A stretch of 64,000 nucleotides of DNA from Lampris incognitus (GCF_029633865.1 NC_079215.1:50636897-50700896), one strand, 5' to 3'; positions 33,205 through 46,208 are shown, counted from the stretch's first letter. The notes: generated by a model not told the origin, from the sequence alone. Made by a program: numbers and translations.

Positions 33205-34568
33205 TTAACGTGTCAAGGAGTTTCTTGCCAGTGAAGCCTGGCCCCGTGATGCCTTGGCATCTCAGATCTAAACATGGAGAAGATTACCATTTGTGGGTTC
33301 ATAGGGTTACAATTAGTAGGGCTTTTTTAAGTGGGACCTGGCTATTTCTTGGAAATGTCCAAATGTGTCAAGTCAGTTAAAATACTTGACAAATTAACAG
33401 AAAGGTTAACTGTTATTACTTTTTCAAATAATGTTGCTTTATAATCTGTTTTCAGGAGAGATTCGATCTACACTCAGCACAAAAAGTAAGGAAATGTGTG
33501 TTTGGTAGATTATTTCTTTGTTGTACCGATGCTTCTTGGCAATAAATCTTATATCAGGCAGCTGGCTGTCAGCACCTGGGGTACCAGAAGCTCAAAACAA
33601 GAGTCAATAGCAACAGCAAAATAAGCTGTTTGGCATTGGCAGATGAACTGATTCACCTTTCTGTGAGTTTCCTACCTGCATTGTTGAGCATGCATAAAGA
33701 CAAAATCTCATCTAGACTCAACACCAACCGTGTTGTTGGTTGCTTGTGCCCTCGTCTCCGTCAGACGTGTGGATCTTGCATGTCACACAAGTCATGGAGT
33801 GGAGGGTGTCACTGGGAAGATGGGAATAAACTTGGTGTCCCTTGTCCTATTTGAAAGTAGTGCAGACCGTGGTTGCAGACGCTCTCCATCTGCAGTATTT
33901 TACACACAAAAAAATGTCAAATTTCAAACGTGGTAAATTATATTGTTTTATTTCTAAAATGGGTTACATAATGGTTTGTTTATTCGTTTATTTCCCCCCC
34001 CCCCCAGTTTTATCCTCGCTGCAATCACTCCAGTCTTCTTTTAGGTCCTCGTGGGGCATCTGAGTTACAGCAGTCCTCTCCAGGGGGAGACGTTCATTTG
34101 CAGAAACGCCCTATAATAAACATCACCCGAAGATGCATGTGAACACCACTCGGCACAGGCCGAGGCATCTGAAGCTCAGGAGCTGAGTGGGATTATTACC
34201 ATATGGTTTAAACTGAGTCTTTCAAACACCGCTGCAGCTTACTGCCTCCCGCTAAGTGGGTTAAATGTTGTATAACAGCTGATTATTGAAAATAAACCAA
34301 GGCTGATTTAACCATTGCCTTGACCTGGCTATACTAATCCTCATTCCAAATCAGTCCAGTACATATTGTATCTCTAACAGCCCTCTCTAATTGCATTGCC
34401 TGGATATAATCTGACTGTAATCTTACATTCAGACATAATCCATCTCTGCCTAGGAGACAATGAGAGGGAGGTGCTTGGGTCTGAGTATAAATTGTAATGC
34501 GGTAAATTGAAAAATGAAGGAAAATTTCTCCCGCTGTTTGTTTAAAAGACCATTTTTTTGGGGGGGGG

Positions 34569-34745
34569 GGCGTCTGGGTAGCGTAGTGGTCTATTCCATT
34601 GCCTACCAACATGGGGAACACCAGTTCGAATCCCCGTGTTACCTCCGGCTTGGTCGGGCGTCCCTACAGACACGGGAGGCCGTGTCTGCGGATGGGAAGC
34701 CGGATGTGGGTATGTGTCCTGGTCGCTGCACTAGCACCTCCTCTG
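34569..34745 (+). repeat. SINE family A copy 4, 3'-truncated
   Basis: Only the tRNA-like head and the first part of the body are present. Similarity stops at CTAGCACCTCCTCTG, and the rest of the ~430 bp unit is missing. A poly-G run precedes it. Confidence 0.8.
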
Positions 34746-35730
34746 AAATTTCACATTACAGTTTACCGTCCACATTAACGCCGGCAACTCGATATTGACA
34801 TTTCACTGAAAGGTGGGTTTGAAGATGAGATAGATGCTTGAAATACTCACATATTTCTCTCTTTCATTACACATTAATACATCAGTCATCCATCCATCAA
34901 TCCATCCATCATGTCATTCTGGTTAAGAAATTGTAAAATATACCGGTTTGGACATTTTGAGTCAAAATTTCAGCAATTTCAATCAACAGTGAAACGGTGA
35001 CTCAAAGTTGTCCCAGCCAATCTGTTTGTCCTGTCTGACTTGCATTTTATTCCCCTCTTTCACATTCTCCCGTTCTCCTCATCTGTCACACTCACTGATA
35101 TTTGCTTTTCATCACCTGCCAGGGTTTTACAGCACCCAAATTTAAGTGACAGACTGTGGCTGTAACATCTGAAAAGGGGCATTTAGGGATGAAGGTTACA
35201 AAAGACACAGAAAACGAAGTGATGTTAGACTTCAGAAAGCAGAAAGCAGAAATGTCAGAAAACAGAAGGTGAGAATCATCTATAAAGATAATAAACTAAT
35301 GAGGTTTGTTGCTGAGAGTGAACCGATGACTGGTTGTTCCAGGTTAACCCTGGAGGTGAGTGAACTCCAGCGGAGCAATGACTCGTTAAACCAATTTTAC
35401 TTCTGTAACCGTTTCGTTGCTGAATGGACCTAATTATTCTTGTATGTAATTTTAACAGCCATTAGAAACAGCCATGGAGTTTATAATTACACGTGAACTG
35501 AAGTCAAGGGAAGACAAAAAAACAGCTAAAACCAATGATTTTGCAAAATGAGATGATTAACAGTGCAGTAAGTGTAGTCTTCTCTGAACTGGCTTTATGG
35601 TTCTTTGATTTATTCAACGTGAAATATTAATTGAGCTGCTCATTAAGATAACAGCATCTTACCGCCTAATCACAGTCTGTATGATTCCAAAGTGAGGTCT
35701 TTTTAGTGCTGTGTGAGCTAGCTAGCTAGC

Positions 35731-35766
<36 letters not shown>
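35731..35766 (+). repeat. (CTAG)n/(GATA)n microsatellite
   Basis: A few GCTA units run into nine GATA units. Confidence 0.9.
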
Positions 35767-35767
<1 letters not shown>

Positions 35768-37285
35768 TGTTGTCCTCATGGAAGAGTTTCTCTGCCACAG
35801 TCAGTAGAGATGGGCAGATCATAGCGTGAACACTGTGCTGACCTCCTGTATCTGGGCCCAGAGGGGTGCAGGGTAAAGCGATGGCGCACAATAAGTTCAG
35901 CCTTAATAGGTTCAGACGTCTTGCAGCCAGGCCCCTTTTACAATACCCAGAAGAGCCTCGGTGCTGTTCCTGACTATCATAATCCAGTTATGTCTCTCAG
36001 AAGAACTCCCTCCTTGTTTGGATAAAAACTCGGCTTCTAAAACGGGATTCAACAGCCATGTTTCTAATCCAGAAATTCAGGTGTTTGAGGTACTTTTTAA
36101 ACAAGACGCGTCCTGATTTAATCAGCATGAATCGAGGAATTAGACATGAACAAAGTGAGGCTATGGTGATTATTTGATATGGCCATCGTTTGGTATATGA
36201 CTGGTATGGGACAGGATGGGATCACACGTATAACTGAACAGGACAGTAACAACACAGTATATGTGGCAAAACGCTCTTGTGATATTTTGCTTTTGACCGC
36301 AAAGGGCTCGTGACAGATTGAGGGCATTGAGACCTGAACCGATGTCATGAGAACAAAGGGTCCTTAAGCTGTTTATGGGTCTATCTACAGTAACGCTGTG
36401 CTTAAGATAGTCGATACAGGGCGGGCCATCGACAAGCACCATTTAGTACAAGTGTGTGGGAGTCACTTTCGTTATGAGCTCTGCCCAAACCAAACCAGGT
36501 CAATGGGAGTTAAATAAACAATAGGGCTACTTCCAAACTGCCTGTCAGACAATTGAGGCTTTTGTAATTTGCTTGAAATTGTATAAATTTTGCAATTTCT
36601 TTAAAAAAAAAAGTCCTCATTTATTAGCTGTATTTATTTCGACTGAAGTGGTTGCATCCTCTCTCGTGCAGTCTAATAAACATCTGTAACATTTCCAAAA
36701 GGAGTGTAGAAAGGCTCAAATTGTTTATTTTTCTTTTCTTTATATTTGGCCCCCTTTTTCCCTTTCTTTTCCTTCTCCCATTACTTTCTTTCTTTCTTTC
36801 TTTCTTTCATTCTGCGTTTGTCTGATCCACAGCCTTGTCCGGCTGTCTTCTGTGAGCCACATATAAAGTCCAGTCTGTATTACAGCTATTCAAATGTGTC
36901 AGCATCCTTGTAAACCGTACGTAATGAGAAGTTGGTCCCTTTGAGACTGACGTTTGAAACGAGACTCTTAAAAAAACCAGACTGTGAAATAATATGTCGA
37001 AGGAGACATTTATGTCTCCGGCCTGTTATTTACAAGAGTTAACAGAGCAAGAAAATTCAGTCGGTAAGAAGCTTTTGTATGGGATCTCAGTGAGGGTTGA
37101 TGGACGGCCTCGGACGCACAAGCAGAACAGCGGTGCTGCACAACACGCAACACAGGTTAAAAAGTTTGTTGTAACTTTACCTGGTGCCACCAGGCTTTAC
37201 AGCCAACTATAAAAAAAAGTTGAAAAAAACCTATTGGTATTAAAGAAAAAGCTCCATTTCTAGTTCGAATTAAGCTGCATTATAC

Positions 37286-37292
37286 TGGATTA

Positions 37293-37335
<43 letters not shown>

Positions 37336-37360
37336 TATTTATTGATTTATTGATTGATTT
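37286..37360 (+). repeat. (GATT)n microsatellite
   Basis: About 11 GATT units followed by imperfect TTTATTGA units. Confidence 0.9.
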
Positions 37361-37554
37361 GCTCCCTGTGTTCCCCAGACGAGGAGTAGTGTGGTCTATC
37401 ATTCACATCATACCTGATGATGAGACCATCTAATTTACAAAAGATCAGATTTTGGGAGGACACCAGATTATCAAAATCCACTGTAACATAGGAATATCAT
37501 ATAAACTCCACACAGTTGGGATCCCAGTACCCTCTTTCTGTGAGGAAACAGTAT

Positions 37555-37832
37555 GAAATGAAGGCCACTTTATTTAGCGTTGTATTCTCACAATGCAATG
37601 TGTTCTCTGCATTTAAGCCATCCTATTGTATAGGAGCAGCGGTGCAGCTGCACCACCTCGGGACCAACTCCAGTTCTTCTTTCCACTGCCTTGCTCGGGG
37701 ACACAGGCAGGTGTATTAACCCTAACATGCATGTCTTTTTGATGGTGGGAGGAAACCGGAGCACCCGAAGGAAACCCACGCAGACACGGGGAGAACATGC
37801 AAACTCCACACAGGAAGGAGCTGAGACGGCCT
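37555..37832 (-). repeat. family B SINE, type-2 tail (copy B5)
   Basis: Reverse orientation. The type-2 end (GGAGCAGCGGTGCAGCTGCA on +) matches copies at 19978 and 46209. The tRNA-like head is mostly missing. The extreme tail includes GGCTTAAATGCAGAGAACAC on the minus strand. Confidence 0.75.
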
Positions 37833-38868
37833 TAGTATCAGATGCTCCCGTTCCTTCCTTTACGTTAAGTGTATTGGCTTGTGAGAACTTTTCACAGACG
37901 TAGCATCAATACATTGTAAGATATGAAGACATTATTATCATGTAAGACTCACACATACTGTGAACTGTAGGTGTAATTTCTTGAAGTGGCTCCTTTGATT
38001 TAGGTAATTTTTTTGTTTCTTCATGTGACATTTGCAGAGCGTGCACCCAATGCACTGTTTTACACAGTACTTTATTCTGTACACATGAAAGCTGACCTGA
38101 CCAAACTGGATTATGTTGTTTTATTGTTTTTGAAGAATAAGAAGGAAAATGAAATGACCTCTTTGTGCTACTGCAAAATGTACTGGGGTCAGATATTTCC
38201 TTTACTAGCGGTTGTTACGACCTGGTGTGAGGAGGAAGCATTAACCAACCCGCTATTTACAGTCACTCACCTGCACACATGCAAGCTTACAAACATTAGA
38301 TATAACACATGGCATTAATACAGATGGCTGTAGGGAGAAGTTACATGAACACAATGCTTAAAAAGAACATTTAACAACACTGACCAGCATCAAAGTGCAC
38401 AGGGCCAAGAGCGAGGGCCTAGGGCTGCCCAGAGGAGGCACCACAACAAGAAACAACAAGACAACGCACTAAGAAAGTCCCACTTAGAGGAAATCCTACA
38501 ACTTTATTGATTTCCTCTTGAAAACGCATCCAAAAGGGTTCCTCTGGCTGACACGCATACGCACAGACACATACGTGCGTGTCGCCACGGTCTTCCACAG
38601 TGACACGTACACCAGCAACACAACTTGTCAACAACACCTGCAGAGTTCCCAGGAAGCCTCCAATCACAACCAAGAGAGATTGTGGCAGCTTTGCTGCCGT
38701 GTGCCATGTGGCAACCCCTGAGGGGCACGGACACAGATTAAAGGGGGTTTTGCACAATTCCTCCTACAGGGTTGTGGCATAACAAAAATAAAACCCGAGG
38801 TTTTTGGAGTATTTCTTGGCTAATCTTGGTTTTACCCGCTAAACTCCCAGTTAATACCTCCCGGGAAT

Positions 38869-39159
38869 ATGCTGCTCTCTGTGCTGTTGTCTCTGCTGGT
38901 CTCCTCAGCCTTCGCCAAAGAGAAAGGTAGGACTGCATGGTGTCTGCGGTTTAGCATTTGAACTCTTATTTTCCTAACTTCTATGGTCTTGATGGTTTTC
39001 ATGTGCCACGCGTGTTATAAAACATCAGACTGAAGTGAGTAAAGTTCAACATTAGAAATAAAAAGGGTAATTCTGTGCAAAATCTCTCCATGTTCAAAGT
39101 GGCATTAGCATGCATCTACAAGAACCCCAAATAGGCTGTTTTCACTCATCTTGTCTCCA

Positions 39160-39250
<91 letters not shown>

Positions 39251-40295
39251 GACAGCGCCCTCCCCAGGCTGACCGATAGCAAAGCTGCTGATACCTTCGT
39301 CGACTCTGCTGAGGTGGTGGTCATCGGCTTCTTTGAGGTCAGATGAGAAAACGGGTCTGATAAGAAAATCTGATAAGGAAATTTGGCACTAGCCACATGG
39401 TGGCCATGGCACGGGTTAGGCCCGTCGTGCCGGCGTGCACATGCGGCACAGCAAACGAAGCGGGCAAAAACGGAGACGTGAGAGTCTCCTGCACCTTTCT
39501 TACACGTAGAGGCATGGAGAGGGTGTGTATGTTTTCCGTGGTCGTTACTGTGGTAGAGGATGTGCCTTTATGTTGGTGCTGTTGTTGGGACATGGCGGAT
39601 GACCGCTCTGCAAAGTCAAGCCCTTTGGCCAAACGCTGTGTGCGGGGGAAGACGGTCGGCAGCCGGGCAGAAAAGCCGGATGCATCTGAGGAATTGTGGG
39701 ATTGGCTCAATTGATATTTTTGTAAACAACTTGAAACGGAGTTACTGTTTGTGTGTCAAGAGAGTCGGTGAGAGGGAGATCATCAAAAAAGAGGGCATAC
39801 GAGGATACGGCGTGCCCTGAATCATGATGCTGAAGGCAATTAGAGACCGACATGATGTGCTTATGACTCACTGGGAAGAAACTTACATTATAGGTTTTTA
39901 AATGATATGACAGGTTTCCAGGGGACACGATGCGGCGTGTTTTTAATCTAAATCACATATGGGTCACTGCCCCGTGATGCCGTCTCCTCTTGTTTTTGCC
40001 TACCTTATTCTCTCATTTCTTCATCTGTGTGTCTCTTCTCATTCTGTCTGCTTCTCTGTCTGTCACAGGGAGAGGAGAGTCATGGCTATAAGGAGTTTGT
40101 GGCAGCTGCTCAGCGGGTAGACACGGTCCCTGCAGCTATCTGCACTGAGAAAGAAGTGTGGGCTCACCTGAGCATCACCTCGGACACCATCACCATTTTC
40201 AGAAAGGTGTTGTCCCTCAACCCGACTGATAAATTGTCCGTCAATGGCTGACGTGTTTGCAGAGATACGCAGAACTGGAGAGATTAATTCACTAT

Positions 40296-40374
<79 letters not shown>

Positions 40375-43300
40375 TGTGTGTGTTCACGGATTCATGCCTC
40401 CAGGCAGATAACCGCCAGGAGAAACTTGTTCTCTCAGAGGCCAAGAAGGTGGAGACTGACGGCCTTGTAAACTTCCTCTTCATCAATGAGCTGCGCTACA
40501 TCACAGAATACAACCAAGTGGTAGGTTCACCTAAGTGTCTAAATTTCCGTGTCATTACATTAATGGGGGTGCAAACTCACATTTGCGGCGGCCTCACCCA
40601 GTACCGTCCATGCAGTGTCTTTGCCCACGTCTAAGTTTGTGTCTCCGTTTGATGGCTGGGAGAGGTGGCGCTGGATCGGCTGGGAGAGCCTGGTCTGCTG
40701 CGTCCTGTGGGTCTAGGGACCACGGCCCTGACCGGAGCTGCACCTGAGGAGGAAACACCAAGGGTGGTCTGACAGGATGTGGAAGCGGGGCAGGCTAAGC
40801 TAACTGCTAGCCCATGCAGACCGGCAGTTCCGACAGTCACCCTGGCTGGCGTTCGTTCTCTCGGACAGTGATTTTTTTTTTTTGTTGCTTAGTTTGGATA
40901 TTTGTGTTTGTTTGGATATATGTGTTCTTGTAATTTTAGATATGTGTTTTTGTCTTTGTATTGCACTGTTGTGGGCTGGGGGAAATGACAAATAAAGTGT
41001 TCCCGATTAAGCATTGTTTTTCTCTCTCATACACTTTTTTTTTTCATTTTCTGTCTGCCATTCATCACATCACACCAACCCTCTGTCATTTATGCCGGTG
41101 CTGTTTTACACCACAACCCTCCTTCCTCTGCCCTCAGACAGCAGTGGGCCTGTTCAGCTCAGAGGTGAAGACCCACCTCCTGCTCTTCGTCAACGGAGGA
41201 AACAAAGACAATAATGAACTGAAGGATCGACTGGCGGCTCTCGCCCCCGAGTTCACCGGCAAGGTGAGAATCAAACGGGACTCTCATTCCAAGTGCTTGA
41301 AGCCGTTGTTGTAGTTTGAGTTTTCGTCAAACAAATGTGGCTAGGAAAGGTCGTGTAGCTAAATTTGTACGACGTAACCAAGGCCCAGGTTATCGTAAAA
41401 TGCTTACATCATTAATGTAAAGTAAATCAAATGACAAACTAACTTTTCCATCGATACACTACCCTGAATTTCCCCTGTCAGTTTTCTAAAAGTTACATGC
41501 ATATCATCATAGTTGTGCCTGAACAAAATGTGCTTTGTTTTTGTCGGTTTATTAGGAATCATTACTTGAATTTGTAGCAACTATAGTTGACAATGGACCC
41601 AACACCATTTATGGACTCCTTCAAGGGAAAAATTTAAACGAATTATCAAGTAATATTACTCATTTAAACTACCTTCTGGTGCACAGGTTTTCAGATATAC
41701 GCTGATAGTTAGAAAAAGTGACATTCACTAGCAAACAAGTTACCTCAGACGTATTGTCTTTCTTTTTTTTTGAAAACTCAATACCTGGTTCTTGTGCTGA
41801 CCGCTGTGCTAATTTCCTTCTTGCCGTCCGGGGCCCTGAGGAGACACTGGCTCAAACGAGCCTGAAAGGCCCTTTCTAGGAACTGGTAGAGACCTGTTGT
41901 CTGTGTGCTAGAAAACTCCTGGAAAGCACTAGACTTTAGCGAGATATTTGGTTTTATTTTTTAGTTATCTTTTATTTTTTTGGGGGGGGGAGGTTTCCCC
42001 CTTTTTCTCCCCAATTGTATCTGGCCAATTACCCCACTCTACTGAGTCGTCCCGGTCGCTGCACCACCCCCTCTGCTGATCCAGGGAGGGCTGCAGACTA
42101 CCATATGCTTCCTCCGAGTCGCCAGCCACTTCTTTTCACCTGACAGTGAGGAGTTTCGCCAGGGAGACGTAGCGCATGGGAGGATCACGCTATTCCCTCC
42201 AGTTCCCCCTTCCCCCTGAACAAGCGCCCCGACCGACCAGAGGAGGCACTAGTGGAGCGATCAGGACACATACCCCCATCCAGCTTCCCACCCGCAGACA
42301 CGGCCAATTGTGTCTGTAGGGACACCCGACTAAGCCGGAGGTAACACGGGGATTCGAACCGGCGATCCCTGTGTTGGTAGGCAACAGAATATACCGCTAC
42401 ACTACCCGGATGTCCCCAGCTTGTTGTTTCTTTCAGATGTGTTCTCTTTGGTGTTTTGAGAAGTCTTGACATAATGCAGTTTTGTTATAATCAACATACA
42501 GACGGGTGACAAATGGAAGGAAAAACCTGAATGCTTGACCCCTAGAGTGAGGGGGTCCGGGGGCTCTGTTATGCTATGGGGGGCATTTTCCTGGCATGGT
42601 CGGGGTCCACTTACCCCACAGAGGGCAGTGTCACTGCAAATCAATACAATGTTATTTATCCTATCCTTTATCCTATGATGAGACATCTCTATCCTGATGG
42701 GAGTGGTCTCTTCCACGATGACAATACCCCCATCCACAGGACTTGAGGGGTCCCTGAATGGTTTGATGAGGATGGAAATAATGTAAATCATGTGCTATGG
42801 TCTTCACAGTCACCAGATCTTAACCCAATTAAACACCTATGGCAGATTTTGGACCATGTTAGATAGTGTTCTCCACCACCATCATCAAAACACCAAATGA
42901 GGGAATATCTTCTGGAAGAATGGGGTTCATCCCTCCAGTAGGGTTTAGAGACCTGTAGAATCTATGACAGGGAGCGCTGAAGCTGTTCTGGAGGCTCGTG
43001 GTGGCCCAATACCTTACCAAGACACTTTATGTTGGTTTTTCCTTTCATTTGTCACCCGTCTGTATATAGCAACTGCTTTCAAGTCAAGTTACGTTTATTT
43101 GTGTCGTTTTAAATCACAGTTATGGTCTCAGACAGCTTTACATTCACACTTCATTTTCTAAAACCAGGTAGATACAGCATTCGACCATGCACTGCTTAGG
43201 CTCTCGATTCGGATGAGAAAAAAACTCCATAAAAACATTTTCAAAAAAAAATTTTTTTTTTTTGGAAGAAACCTCACAACATCAGAGGAGGGATTGCTCT

Positions 43301-44402
43301 CTCGGGAAGGATAGGCTAGGTGACAAATGGGGAAAAGTAGACAGGTCGTATTGAAGTGTGCATGAATAAGTGAATTATTCATATTTGTGTTAGTTCACTG
43401 AGCCCTTTTCAAGGGGCTAAAGGAAGTCATAGTCAGACATGCTGAGTGAGACCCTGAACTCAGTGTAGACTCCTTGTCCCTAGTTCCTGTTTGTGTGGAT
43501 AAATGGAGCCCAGAAGTCCAACGCCCGCTCGCTGGGCTACTTCGGCATCAAGCCACATGACCTCCCCCGCATCGGCATATATGACGGCAACTCTGACATG
43601 AAGTGGCTCCTACCCGAGGGAGAGATCTCCACCGAGCGAGTGCGGGAATTCTGCCAGTCCTTTCTACGAGGGGATCTGAAGGTATGAAGGTGTCAAGGTC
43701 TACCTTTAACACCACACACTCCTGATGAGTTGCAGTTTCCCAGCATAGGAGTGACTAACTTACACTCTGGTATGCTGGAAGTCCTCTTGTGGCCCAATAG
43801 GCCAAAACACACATGAACTCTTGAGTTTCATTTCTTTTTATACTCAGATTTTCTTGTGTTTCGCCACTATATACATGTATATCAATCAAAAATGAACAAT
43901 GCTATGACCAATCAAGAGGGTCATGATATGCAGACGCTGTTTATTGGGAAACAGAAACATGTAACATTAACAAATGCTGGCAAAAACACGTGGACGAAAC
44001 TTTTCCCTGAAGGAACTTTTGATGATAGGTCAGTGTGATAAATGTGTTTTGACATGATTACTAGACTCAGACGTTTCATCGAGGGCCCCACCAAAGAAAA
44101 TGTTTGTCCTGGCCAAGAACTGGAGCTGGCTTTCATCCACGTCTTTTCAGCTTCGAGATGAAACATGACGAAAACAAAACAATAAATATTTCCTTGGTAG
44201 CACAACAGCCGTGGTGTTAGCACTGTGGCAGATGATGAAATGCACAATTTCAGGGCAGATTCTGAAAATAAAATGAGAGCAAAGGTTGAGCATTTACTCA
44301 TTGGTTCCTTTGCAATATCTGCTGTGTTTTATGTGTCTCTCCCTTTCATCCCCTTTCTTACAGGAGGTGAAGGAGGCAGGCAAAGCCAGAACAGAGCTCT
44401 AG
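38869..44402 (+). CDS. erp27: erp27, endoplasmic reticulum protein 27
   Basis: Non-catalytic member of the protein disulfide isomerase family in the ER lumen. It binds unfolded proteins and the PDI ERp57. Seven exons: 38869-38926, 39252-39337, 40069-40206, 40404-40520, 41138-41263, 43484-43681, 44364-44402. They total 762 nt, 253 residues, with all phases consistent. A signal peptide ([16 protein letters not shown]) is followed by two thioredoxin-like domains. Domain b starts [16 protein letters not shown], and domain b' runs from [17 protein letters not shown] to [20 protein letters not shown]. Neither has a CxxC active site, as expected for ERp27. The C-terminus RTEL is a KDEL-type ER retention variant; the human protein ends KVEL. 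Human ERP27 lies beside PDE6H, as here. A family A SINE and a Tc1/mariner derivative sit in the 2.2 kb intron 5. Confidence 0.95.
39168..39246 (+). repeat. (CT)n microsatellite at the erp27 exon 2 acceptor
   Basis: About 39 CT units end five bases before the CAG acceptor at 39251, so the repeat is the polypyrimidine tract. Confidence 0.92.
40299..40383 (+). repeat. (GT)n microsatellite in erp27 intron 3
   Basis: About 42 GT units inside a 197-nt intron, ending 20 nt upstream of the exon 4 acceptor at 40403. Confidence 0.92.
40640..41010 (+). repeat. dispersed repeat G in erp27 intron 4, class uncertain
   Basis: A GC-rich block (GGCTGGGAGAGGTGGCGCTG ... GCTAAGCTAACTGCTAG) is followed by a T-rich stretch and a terminal AATGACAAATAAAGTG, which also ends the type-2 family B copy at 46.78 kb. 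It looks like the 3' end of a retroposon. This is inferred from sequence memory. Confidence 0.4.
41996..42417 (-). repeat. SINE family A copy 5, reverse orientation
   Basis: Reverse-complement full-length copy inside the fifth intron of erp27. The head is at the high-coordinate end (CCGGATGTCCCC), and the tail abuts a T/G run at about 41990. No clear target duplication was seen. Confidence 0.85.
42499..43062 (-). mobile_element. Tc1/mariner deletion derivative (564 bp)
   Basis: 29-bp terminal inverted repeats CAGACGGGTGACAAATG..., with one mismatch, are flanked by TA on both sides. The interior keeps a decayed transposase end with an [16 protein letters not shown]-like motif (near 42820-42860 on +), so it derives from a full transposon by internal deletion. 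A short frame on the other strand is a shadow. It lies in erp27 intron 5, right next to a SINE A copy. The orientation of the transposase remnant is +, and the strand given is arbitrary. Confidence 0.85.
43078..43340 (+). repeat. dispersed repeat E-like, diverged
   Basis: CAAGTCAAGTTACGTTTATT ... GGAAGAAACCTCACAACATC resembles the fish repeat at 32300 and 55715, but is longer and more diverged. Confidence 0.4.
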
Positions 44403-44446
44403 TGAGAGTAGTAAATCCGACAACATGAACCGATGTGTATCAAATC

Positions 44447-44452
44447 AATAAA
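44447..44452 (+). terminator. poly(A) signal of erp27
   Basis: AATAAA 45 nt after the stop gives a very short 3' UTR. Confidence 0.75.
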
Positions 44453-45417
44453 TGGGGGAAGAAAAATTAGAAACTTCTCATGTGTCTTCTTTTGACCGTG
44501 AAGGGCAAATAGCTCTGCGCTGGAATGTCCCAGAGTATAATCGTAATTTTTTTTTCCCCCAAAACAAAAACAAACCCATGGAGGGTGTCTCTACGCTGGT
44601 GTGTGTGCGTCTGTGTCCTCACATATCCACCACTTGTATGGGATGTTTTGTCTGTTTATGCGAGTGTGAGCCCGTCTGCGGCCTGAGCGGCTTCACCACA
44701 GGGGCACTAGCCACAGGCCGCTGTGATCCTGGCAGAGTTTGTTAGCTTGTCCACTGATATGATTGTCAAAACCACAACAGACCAACCTCAGAGAGAGTGA
44801 TGAAGAGCAGAAAAGAATGAGACAGGGATACAACGAGGCTCTCTAAGATGCCTTGGATGGGCGAGTGTATGAATAAATGAAGAGAGACACATCATCATCA
44901 TAGAAAGAAACAATGAGTTGTCCAAGCAGCATGATAGGATCCAGAGCTAGCAATTAAACACACCTAGTAATTTGTACACAGTTCGCCAGTAAATCCAAAA
45001 TGAACTAATTAGCATTGACAGTAAGGCCGCGTAAAGCTCTGAAGGAAGGCTGAAGGAAAGGAAGCGAAGCAGTAAGGACTATAAAATGTCTCTAAAAGAA
45101 CAACAGATGGTCTGCAGACATAAAGAGTGGGTCCAAGTTTTTTTTGGCCTTGTCCCCCCCGGGGAAAAAAAAAATCCTTCAAGAAGAGAATTTTAGTATC
45201 CAGACTGGAATTAGTATAATTACTGGTGTGCTTCTGCCAAGTCGATACATCCGCCGGAACAAGGAAAACACTGGCTGGAAGTAGGGAGTTTGTAAGGGCT
45301 TAGATTCAAATGTATGTAGGTTGCCACTATAAGTGTTTCATATGGGAGTGTGGTTGTGTTTGTGTGCCAGACAATTGTCCATAAAAGAGGGTCTAGGCTG
45401 GCAAGGTAATAAATGGT

Positions 45418-45690
45418 AAGTGGACTGCATTTATATAGCGCTTTTCTTGTCTATCGACCACTCAAAGAGCTTTACGATGTATGCCTCACATTCACCCATT
45501 CGCATATATTCAAACACTGATGGCGGAGGCTGCCATGCAAGGCGCCAACCTGCTCATCAGGAGCAGTTAGAGGCTCACTGTCTTGCTCAAAGACACTTCG
45601 GCACGCTCTCTGGAGGAGCCGGGGATCAAATTAGGAACCTTTCGATTACTAGACAACCCGCTCTACCTCCTGAGCCACACCGCCCACAAG
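45418..45690 (-). repeat. SINE family C (tRNA-derived head, shared tail)
   Basis: On the minus strand the head reads TGGCTCAGGAGGTAGAGCGG (box A-like) and then a box-B-like TTTGATCCCCGG. The tail TTTGAGTGGTCGATAGAC, then AAGAAAAGCGCTATATAAAT, matches the 5S-type and family D SINEs. Confidence 0.7.
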
Positions 45691-46208
45691 ATGATGATAG
45701 TAGATTGCATTTTCACACCAACCAATGACACAATGTAAAATAATACCCGACTCGAAGATACATCATAGGATGCCCTGGGACACATCATCAGTTGTGTTTC
45801 CTGAGGTCCTCGGGTGTTTCGGGTCTTTCAACATCATACACCCTCTCCCAGGTGACCCAGCCAAGGTTGATCAGGCCCTGGCTTGTGTCCCAGCAGCATT
45901 GGCCTGCAGAGCACTCCTTCTGGTCCAAAGCCATCTGGAGGCCCTCTCTGCAGCCTCCATGGAAGACTTGATGGCTTTCCTTTTAGCAGTCCGAGTGATA
46001 CCGAGTGTAGAGCTTGCACAGTGAGCGGCCAGCAAAGCATGTACACCCCACTTCAATGGGCTCACAATGCGCCCTCCAGCCTCTCCTCCGGCACTGATCC
46101 ATCAGCTCCTCCCATTTATATACAATAAAACATAATTATGCATTCCACCTATCAGGTTTCTAGGTAACAAAAAATACTAAGAACCATTTGAGGGCCGCAT
46201 CTGGCAAA

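Larger units (their letters stand above)
31652..38868. other. 7.2 kb intergenic stretch between pde6h copy 3 and erp27
   Basis: No gene was recognised. It holds a family E repeat (32300-32480), (TA)n with an R unit (32777-32923), (CA)n(TA)n (32925-32980), (TG)n (33151-33197), a family F fragment (33633-33700), a truncated family A SINE (34569), (GATA)n (35731-35766), (GATT)n (37286-37360) and a family B SINE (37555-37832). The stretches 34746-35730 and 35770-37280 show nothing recognisable. Confidence 0.6.
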
